A DNA stretch of 64,000 bases from Streptomyces sp. NBC_01288 (GTDB taxonomy: Bacteria; Actinomycetota; Actinomycetes; Streptomycetales; Streptomycetaceae), in contig NZ_CP108427.1 of NCBI RefSeq assembly GCF_035982055.1, positions 10,494,058 through 10,558,057 of the forward strand. Reading direction: 5' to 3'. Below, one piece after another: positions 58,639-64,000 of this stretch (the first letter of the stretch is position 1; each line of letters begins with the position of its first letter). A program made the position numbers and the translations under genes. The notes below the pieces were generated by a model that was given only the letters and a program-made list of their open reading frames with translations, searched no databases and was not told the origin of the DNA.

Positions 58639-59194
58639 CGCAGCCCCCTGTTCCCTCAACGAGAGTTTGCTTCAGTCGAAGCCGGGCACGGCTCCGGTTC
58701 TTCCTCACGGCGGCCTCCCGCATATCAAGCGCTTGGGCGATCTCTCGATCGGTGAAGCCGTCCTGGGACCACGCCATGACGTGTCGCTGCAGTGGCGGCA
58801 GCTGGGCGAGAGCGTTCAAAACCCGCTGGTTTCCCTCTTTGAGAGTCACGTAGGCAATGGGACAGGTGCCGCCCGGGCGATCGGGCACTGGATCGTAGGG
58901 GGTGTCCCGTTGTCCTGTCTGACGCAGATAGCAGCGGTGAGCGACCTTACGCAACCAAGCCCGCGGTTCCCGGATGCTGTCCCATTTCTCGATGGCCACG
59001 GTGAATGCTTCGTGTGCGGCATCGGCAGCCTCGAAGGGGGTAGCGCCGACACGGACCAGAAATCGCGTCAGTTGCGGCATCTCTACGCGGTAGAGGTCCT
59101 CAAGATTGCTGGTCGTTAATGCGGGCGACGTCCCGGCAGAGCGTGGTGGTGCCTGTACCGTCTTCCTCGCCACCGGCGAGGCCGACTCAGCCAC
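58631..59194 (-). CDS. ECF-type RNA polymerase sigma factor
   Basis: The 187-aa protein (GTG at 59194, GGAG about 8 bases upstream) has sigma region 2 (LYRVEMPQLTRFLVRVGATP, AADAAHEAFTVAIEKWDSIR then EPRAWLRKVAHR) and region 4 (ALAQLPPLQRHVMAWSQDGF, TDREIAQALDMREAAVRKNR). It overlaps both neighbours by 8 bases, giving one three-gene operon. It is not closely similar to the sigma factor at 39.5 kb. The gene before it encodes a small membrane protein. Confidence 0.9.
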   Translation of the reverse strand: MAESASPVARKTVQAPPRSAGTSPALTTSNLEDLYRVEMPQLTRFLVRVGATPFEAADAAHEAFTVAIEKWDSIREPRAWLRKVAHRCYLRQTGQRDTPYDPVPDRPGGTCPIAYVTLKEGNQRVLNALAQLPPLQRHVMAWSQDGFTDREIAQALDMREAAVRKNRSRARLRLKQTLVEGTGGCDE

Positions 59195-59411
59195 GGCGGA
59201 GCTCCGCTGGCTGTGCCCCCGTCACAACCTCAACACTGCCCGACCTTTCCAGCAGACGGCTGCCGGGCGGTAGGTGCCGCACGCGCTCGCTGAGGCCTTG
59301 CTGCTGCATCTCGGTTCTGCGTAGTTCGGTGCGGCCGGCCAACCATGTGTGCAGCAGCCGATACAACCAGCCACACAGCATCAGCAGCCCTCCCCCGCGC
59401 ACTGGATCCAT
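59187..59411 (-). CDS. Small membrane protein preceding the second sigma factor
   Basis: The 74-aa protein is started at the ATG at 59411 (AAGGG about 10 bases upstream). It has a short N-terminus (MDPVRGGG), one hydrophobic segment (LLMLCGWLYRLLHTWLAG) and a charged tail (RTELRRTEMQQQGLSERVRH) ending in the sigma gene overlap. Position and topology match the small membrane protein before the sigma factor at 39.5 kb. A sensor or anti-sigma role is possible but unproven. Confidence 0.6.
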   Translation of the reverse strand: MDPVRGGGLLMLCGWLYRLLHTWLAGRTELRRTEMQQQGLSERVRHLPPGSRLLERSGSVEVVTGAQPAELRRG

Positions 59412-59613
59412 CGTTGTCCGCCCTTCCTCGGAGGTGACCCGTTCACCTGCCGACACTATGTAGTGCACACGGTCCCGCCTTTTGTGACCTCTCAGTCCCA
59501 GGAGAGTCCAATCAGGGCATTGTCCTGCCGGACGAAGACGTCGACGCCTACATCACGGGCCCGGCCATCGTCGTGGACGCCATCGCGCTGTACTGACACC
59601 TGGGGCTTGGCTG

Positions 59614-59760
59614 TTACGCCCACTCCAACCTCAACTCGGCGAGAATGGCCCGCTGTTCGGCGGTGAGTTTGTCCCGCCTCGCTTTGGTGTTGGAGACCCA
59701 TACGCCCAGCTTCACGAGCACCGGCTCCGCCTCGCCGTCGACCGGCGTCGTCCTGGCGGA
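59614..59760 (-). pseudogene. Duplicated 3' fragment of the terminal helicase gene
   Basis: The minus-strand frame reads VDGEAEPVLVKLGVWVSNTK then ARRDKLTAEQRAILAEL and ends LEWA. The intact helicase at 60981 ends VDGEAEPVVVKLGVWTSNTK then SRRDKLTTEQRAALAAL and GIEWA. Only this last ~45-residue block is present. It marks a partial duplication flanking the gene at 59.9-60.9 kb. Confidence 0.8.
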
Positions 59761-59878
59761 GGTCCGGGTCACCATCCTGCGTCGGCGGTAGTCGCCGACC
59801 GACCCACGCGGGGCTGACATAGCCGGGGACGGCAAAAACACCTGATGAGTGCGCATGGAAGCGTGGGAGTATGTAGCC

Positions 59879-60895
59879 ATGGCTGAGGACAAGGAGCCTG
59901 AGGACGCGGGCGAGGCGGAGGATCAGGAGCCTGACGAGTCCGAGGACGCGGGCCAGACGGAGTCGGTTGATCTTTCGCGCTTCTACGCGTCGGCATTCAA
60001 GCCGTTCCACGGCTATGTGTGGAACCAAAACGCGTGGATCGGCAAGATGCTCGCTGAGTCCGCTGCGGTGAGGATGCGCCCGGTGCTTCCTCGGATTGTG
60101 GTTGATTCTCCGCTGATCCGGATGACCGCCTTCACGGAGAACCTCCGCAGGCAGATGGCGGGCCTGACGGGCTTCAACGACATGGTCCGGAAGGCGTTGG
60201 AGCCGCTGACCGCGACCTACCGGCCGCCCCAGTGGCACAGCGTCTTCGCCTCTCTCGGTGACGTCATCAACAGGCTCTACCCGGAGAACCTGCGCGACGT
60301 CAGGCCCGATCTGGATGACCTGGAAGAGCTCCTGGTTGAAGAGGGCATCCCTCTTATGTGGGTTCCAGGGCCTCAGACAGTGCGCGCCCTGCTGGATGCG
60401 CCGGATGCGGCCGCCCGGCGCCGCATCATCGGCCGACGCTGGAAGGGCATCGTCAACGACTGCGAGGCGGTGCTCGAAGAGGTCACGCACCCGGACGTGC
60501 AGAATGCCCGCGGCTTCGCCCGCGATGTCGCACGTGCTCTACGAGCCGGCCACACCAGCGCGGCTCAGGCATTGGCCGCCAACCTGCTCGACTCCCTCCT
60601 CCAGCGCCATTTCGACCAGGCCGCCCGCGTCCGGCTCACGAAGAACGACTTCAAGACCACAGGCGTCAAGTTCAAGTTTGAGGACTACAAGTTCAAGGTC
60701 GCCTGTACCTTCGCCCCGGTCTGGTACGCGCACGCCAAGTACTTCCCCAAGAACGGTGACCCCATCCCGCGTACCTTCGGTCGCCATCCCAGCGCACACG
60801 GCGTCTCTCGCACCCAGTACTCGCGCATCAACGCGGTGTACGCCCTCATGCTGGTCACCTCGGTGATCAAGTTCTTCGACACGGAACTGCCGTGA
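59879..60895 (+). CDS. Hypothetical protein with possible C-terminal HEPN motif
   Basis: The 338-aa protein is started at the ATG at 59879 (GGGAG 9 bases upstream; an ATG at 59855 is also open). It begins with an acidic low-complexity run (EDKEPEDAGEAEDQEPDESE). The body is helical (MVRKALEPLTATYRPPQWHS, VHSV-like, DDLEELLVEEGIPLMWVPGP). The C-terminus reads RTFGRHPSAHGVSRTQYSRI followed by NAVYALMLVTSVIKFFD. The R-H-P-S-A-H block fits the Rx4H signature of HEPN ribonucleases. HEPN proteins are common in abortive defence and toxin-antitoxin systems. The assignment is tentative. It sits between the helicase and its duplicated 3' fragment. Confidence 0.6.
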   Translation: MAEDKEPEDAGEAEDQEPDESEDAGQTESVDLSRFYASAFKPFHGYVWNQNAWIGKMLAESAAVRMRPVLPRIVVDSPLIRMTAFTENLRRQMAGLTGFNDMVRKALEPLTATYRPPQWHSVFASLGDVINRLYPENLRDVRPDLDDLEELLVEEGIPLMWVPGPQTVRALLDAPDAAARRRIIGRRWKGIVNDCEAVLEEVTHPDVQNARGFARDVARALRAGHTSAAQALAANLLDSLLQRHFDQAARVRLTKNDFKTTGVKFKFEDYKFKVACTFAPVWYAHAKYFPKNGDPIPRTFGRHPSAHGVSRTQYSRINAVYALMLVTSVIKFFDTELP

Positions 60896-60904
60896 CAGCA
60901 CGAA

Positions 60905-60927
60905 GCCCCGGGCATAAAGCCCGGGGC
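60905..60927. terminator. Hairpin terminator between convergent genes
   Basis: GCCCCGGGC and GCCCGGGGC form a perfect 9-bp stem with loop ATAAA, between the HEPN-like gene and the helicase 3' end. Confidence 0.8.
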
Positions 60928-60980
60928 CTCTCAGTGCACTTCGCTTGACCGCCCGGTTCAGCGACCGGCCAGTGTCGGCG

Positions 60981-63674
60981 TCACGCCCATTCGATGCCCA
61001 GCGCGGCGAGGGCGGCGCGTTGTTCGGTGGTGAGTTTGTCGCGGCGGCTCTTCGTGTTGGAGGTCCATACGCCCAGCTTCACGACCACCGGCTCTGCTTC
61101 GCCGTCGACCGCGATCTGTTCACTGTGGCCGCGCGGCGTCGGCCGGTCCGTGCCTTCCCGTTCGACCCACTGCGCGAGGGCCGCCAGGCCCCGCTGGAAC
61201 GCCTGTTCCGCCTTACTCGGCCCCTTCGTCGTGCGCTTCGCTGACGGGGCGGGAGTCGGGGCCTGAAGCGGTTGTACGCCCAACTGGGACAGCCGCTCCT
61301 GCTGTTGGGCAGACAGCTGCACCCAGGTGTTCGCCTCGCGTTGCCGGGCGAGCCACTTGCCGATGTCGTCGCCCTCGAACAGGACGCCCGGCTGGATGGT
61401 CGGCAGCACGCCGCCGGCCTCGGTGTCGGCGAGGTCGGCGAGGACGCGGTAGTGGCGTTGCCAGTCGAGCGGCCAGGGGCAGTTCCAGTCCTCGTCGATG
61501 GCGGTCAGTTGCGCGGCCCGCGCTGCGGCGCGCTCGGGGTCCTTCCCGAGGCCGCCCTTCCTGCGGAGGTTGGCCGTGTGCTGCCCGATCGGCACCATCG
61601 CCTCGGCCTCGCCCCAGACCGCGTCCTGACGCGGGGCGAGGTGCCCGGTGGCCCGCCGGTAGGACCGGAGGGCGGCGAGTTTGGTCTCCCAGGCTTCCTC
61701 GCCCGGCTCCCACACCATCCCGGCCTCCGGCGCGTCCAACAGCTCCTTGCGCCGATCCTCCAACTCCCCGGCCCGTAGCGCCTTCCGCTGCTGGTGCACC
61801 CACCTGCCCAGCGGGAAGTCCTCCGTCACGCCGACCGTCGTCTCGGTGTCGTACGGCACGGCGTACAGGCCGGTGATCTTGTTCTCGGCCCGCCAGCGGA
61901 TGAGGGCCTGGTAGCCCTCCAGCCACACCAGCGACTCCGGCCGGTACACCCGGGTGCGCAGGAACGCCGCGATGGTTGCCGCGTCGCGTGGGCTGGAGAA
62001 GTGGAGCAGGGCCGATTCGGCGGCGGCCTGGGTGTCGTCGTGCTCCTGGTCCTCGCCGTCCCCTTCGCCGTCGGTGCCGACGATCTGGCCGTCCGCGTCG
62101 CGACGGACGTGGATCTTGCGTTGCTCCCTGCTGCGGGTGAGGGCGCGGGAGGCGAGCTGCTCGACGAGTCGTTCATCGTGACAGCGCAGGCCTTGCAAAA
62201 CGGCTACAAGGGGGCGGAACGAGGCGCTGGCGACCATGTCGTTGGGGTCCTCGCCGGGCTCCAGGAAGATGGGCACGATGATTCTGGCGGTCTTGGTCGT
62301 GCCGTCGGGGTTGGGGCGCAGGGCGCGGCCGATGTTCTGGACGATCTCGACCTGGGAGCCGCGGGTGTCGGCGAAGCAGATCGCCTCGACACCTCTGGTG
62401 CCCACGATGTCGACGCCTTCACCGAGAACGCGAACGCTCGCCAGGAACGCCCGGTGGACCCGTCGGCCGTCCGCGTCGATGCCGTTGGCGAACTGGCGGA
62501 TCGTCTCGCGGCGTTCGGTGACGAGGTGGTCGCCGCACAGCCATGCCGACCACACGCGGTCCGGGGGTACGTGGCGGCCGGCCTCCAGGTCGTAGAGCTC
62601 CGCGTCGATCGACGACCTCGGCAGGCGTTCCGCGTCGGCCAGGGCGTCGTTGGACGCCTCGGTGGCGTACAGCTCCGCGGCCGTCTCCGGGAGTTTCGCC
62701 GCGAACGCCTCTGCCTCCTCCACTCGCTGGTGGAACGTCATGACGGTCTTCAGGTTCCACCTGGCGGCGTGCTCCAGCAGGGCGGTCTGCAGCAGCGCCA
62801 GGCGCCGGCCCCGCTGCGCCTCCTCCGATCCCCCGAGGATGGGGGAGGGGTCGCGGATCTCCAGTACGTCGATCTCGAAGCCCGCGAGGATCTCGCGCTC
62901 GATCGCCTCCGAGAGTCCGAGCTCGAACAGCCAGGGCCCGTAGGTCTGCGAGTCCTGGCCCATCGACGCGATCTCCAGCTCCTGGCCGTCCGCGCCCTTC
63001 TGCGGGCGGGGCGGGGCGAGGATGCGCGGGGTGGCGGTGAGGTAGAGCCGGAAGTCCACCGGGATCCGGGCGTTGTCGTGGATCGCCGACCACGGCCGAC
63101 CGAGATCACCGGCCGTTCCGTGGGCCTCGTCGACGACCGCGAAGTCGAACGGGTCCATGCGCTGCCCGTACAGCCGCTCCCCGCCCGCCAGAGCGGCCTC
63201 CAGCGGCCCACGAACCTTCCGCTGGGACGGGTCCTCTGGGTCCTCACGGTCCACGAGGGAGGCGTAGGTGGCGAACACGATGACGGGCCCGTGTCCGGCC
63301 CACAGGGCGAGCTGGATGGGGTTGGTGGTGGTGCGCACCCCGAGCTCGTTCAGCACGGGGTCGTTCTCCAGGGAGCACACGGCGACCATCAAGGAGCGGT
63401 GCCCGATGCGGCGCCACATCTGGATGGTCTGCACGAGCAGGTCCAGGGTGGGCACCATGACGAGGATCCGGCCGTCCCGGAAGCTCTCCAGCGCCGCCCA
63501 CGCGGCGGTGATCGTCTTCCCGGAGCCGGTCGCTGACACGCCCGTGCCACGGACCCCCTCAGGGGGCACAGATGATCTCGCAGGGAATCCCACCCACTTG
63601 CGGATACCGGAAGTCGCGTGAACCTGGTGTTTCCGGAGTTGGATATCAGGCATTTCCCCGGCTTTCTTTTCCAT
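60981..63674 (-). CDS. Terminal DEAD/DEAH-box helicase with helicase-associated domains (TtrA-like)
   Basis: The 897-aa frame (ATG at 63674; the ATG at 63653 is also plausible) is a superfamily 2 helicase. It has Q-like LRKHQVHATSGIRKW, Walker A ATGSGKT (about 48-54), motif II DEAH (FAVVDEAHGTA), motif III YLTATP and motif VI region EIVQNIGRALRPN. Helicase-associated domains (WETKLAALRSYRRATGHLAP then RQDAV; VKLGVWTSNTKSRRDKL) follow. Such genes form the last gene next to Streptomyces telomeres, the TtrA group implicated in conjugal transfer. It is transcribed away from the end. Only about 326 bases separate it from the window end. Confidence 0.9.
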   Translation of the reverse strand: MEKKAGEMPDIQLRKHQVHATSGIRKWVGFPARSSVPPEGVRGTGVSATGSGKTITAAWAALESFRDGRILVMVPTLDLLVQTIQMWRRIGHRSLMVAVCSLENDPVLNELGVRTTTNPIQLALWAGHGPVIVFATYASLVDREDPEDPSQRKVRGPLEAALAGGERLYGQRMDPFDFAVVDEAHGTAGDLGRPWSAIHDNARIPVDFRLYLTATPRILAPPRPQKGADGQELEIASMGQDSQTYGPWLFELGLSEAIEREILAGFEIDVLEIRDPSPILGGSEEAQRGRRLALLQTALLEHAARWNLKTVMTFHQRVEEAEAFAAKLPETAAELYATEASNDALADAERLPRSSIDAELYDLEAGRHVPPDRVWSAWLCGDHLVTERRETIRQFANGIDADGRRVHRAFLASVRVLGEGVDIVGTRGVEAICFADTRGSQVEIVQNIGRALRPNPDGTTKTARIIVPIFLEPGEDPNDMVASASFRPLVAVLQGLRCHDERLVEQLASRALTRSREQRKIHVRRDADGQIVGTDGEGDGEDQEHDDTQAAAESALLHFSSPRDAATIAAFLRTRVYRPESLVWLEGYQALIRWRAENKITGLYAVPYDTETTVGVTEDFPLGRWVHQQRKALRAGELEDRRKELLDAPEAGMVWEPGEEAWETKLAALRSYRRATGHLAPRQDAVWGEAEAMVPIGQHTANLRRKGGLGKDPERAAARAAQLTAIDEDWNCPWPLDWQRHYRVLADLADTEAGGVLPTIQPGVLFEGDDIGKWLARQREANTWVQLSAQQQERLSQLGVQPLQAPTPAPSAKRTTKGPSKAEQAFQRGLAALAQWVEREGTDRPTPRGHSEQIAVDGEAEPVVVKLGVWTSNTKSRRDKLTTEQRAALAALGIEWA

Positions 63675-63829
63675 TTAGAGTTCTCGCTCCGCCCAAAGTG
63701 GTTGGGGGTGTCTCGTGTTTCCGCCAACGGTACATGCTGCATCAACACGATGCACCCACTACACTCAAACCCAACACGAACGAGTGCCCCACCCTCACAG
63801 CTGGCCCGGCCCACGCCAGTGGGCCCCAA

Positions 63830-64000
63830 GGTCCTGGAGGCGCAGCCGGAAGGACTCTCAGGCGGGGGAGCGCAGCGGACCCGCCCCAGAGTCCGCAGGA
63901 CTCCCCAACTCCCCACCCGCACAACCAACTAGCCGCACCTGACACCCCCTCACCCGACCGGCGCGCAGCGCGCGCCACGCTGGCCGCGCAGCGGCCGGCC
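63830..64000. other. Telomere-like array of GCA-loop palindromes
   Basis: Five hairpins crowd the last 171 bases. (1) 63830-63856: GGTCCT...GGC, GCA, GCC...AGGACT with three central mismatches. (2) 63852-63894: GGACTCT/AGAGTCC outside, GGCGGG/CCCGCC inside and GGAGC-GCA-GCGGA at the tip. (3) 63889-63903: GAGTCC-GCA-GGACTC. (4) 63960-63976: GGCGCGC-AGC-GCGCGCC. (5) 63982-63996: GGCCGC-GCA-GCGGCC. GCA-type three-base loops and densely packed palindromes are the hallmark of Streptomyces telomeres. Whether base 64000 is the literal end cannot be told. Confidence 0.85.

Noticed and set aside
63742..63978. A 78-aa minus-strand frame in the terminal region
   Set aside because: It lies over the telomeric hairpins, has low-complexity composition and no ribosome site.

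Overview
The window is very G+C-rich actinomycete DNA, almost certainly Streptomyces: codon third positions are G/C-rich, GTG starts are common, and the gene content fits (LacI-regulated secreted glycosidases, GH92 and CBM32 domains, ECF sigma factors, and Tap/Tpg telomere proteins). The last ~170 bases hold a series of GCA-loop hairpins just beyond a terminal helicase gene. The window therefore appears to run into the telomere of a linear replicon (chromosome arm or linear plasmid).

Layout. 0-2 kb: relics of an MpaB-type oxygenase, a macrolide-type glycosyltransferase and a Vat/CatB acetyltransferase. 2-5 kb: an SDR, a Gfo/Idh/MocA oxidoreductase and an ABC permease fragment carrying an 18-bp tandem expansion. 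5-16 kb: a carbohydrate-degradation block with a LacI repressor, a GH-A glycosidase with CBM32, a DUF1996 protein, a double-CBM32 beta-helix protein and a GH92/ricin protein. Two different palindromic operators are visible. 16-23 kb: decayed fragments, small hypothetical genes and an IS5-family element. 23-27 kb: a SUKH-domain gene convergent with a secreted NucA/NucB-type nuclease, then a degenerate 61-bp-period CRISPR relic. 27-30.6 kb: an alginate-lyase-like gene and a GH88/105-like gene behind a DasR-type operator. 30.6-32.6 kb: an IS630 element and a broken IS5-type transposase.

33-39 kb: a Tn7-like operon on the minus strand (TniQ, TnsA, TnsB, TnsC). 39-40.7 kb: an overlapping three-gene ECF sigma operon. 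41-53.4 kb: two directly repeated tap-tpg operons, each preceded by four 11-bp-spaced GTACGC repeats. Between them lie a DUF6924 gene, a second transposition module (HTH-AAA ATPase, DDE transposase, second AAA ATPase, unknown protein) and a third, divergent Tpg-like gene. The first tpg has an in-frame stop codon. 54-59.5 kb: an NB-ARC/TPR protein and another overlapping three-gene ECF sigma operon. 59.6-64 kb: a duplicated helicase 3' fragment, a possible HEPN protein, the terminal helicase and the telomere.

How it fits together. Tap recruits the terminal protein Tpg to the 3' overhang of Streptomyces telomeres to complete replication, and terminal helicases of the TtrA type sit next to telomeres. 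This arm carries telomere, terminal helicase, two Tap and three Tpg-family genes, interleaved with two different Mu/Tn7-type transposition systems. The left half is catabolic cargo and genetic debris typical of chromosome arms. No tRNA or rRNA gene was recognised.
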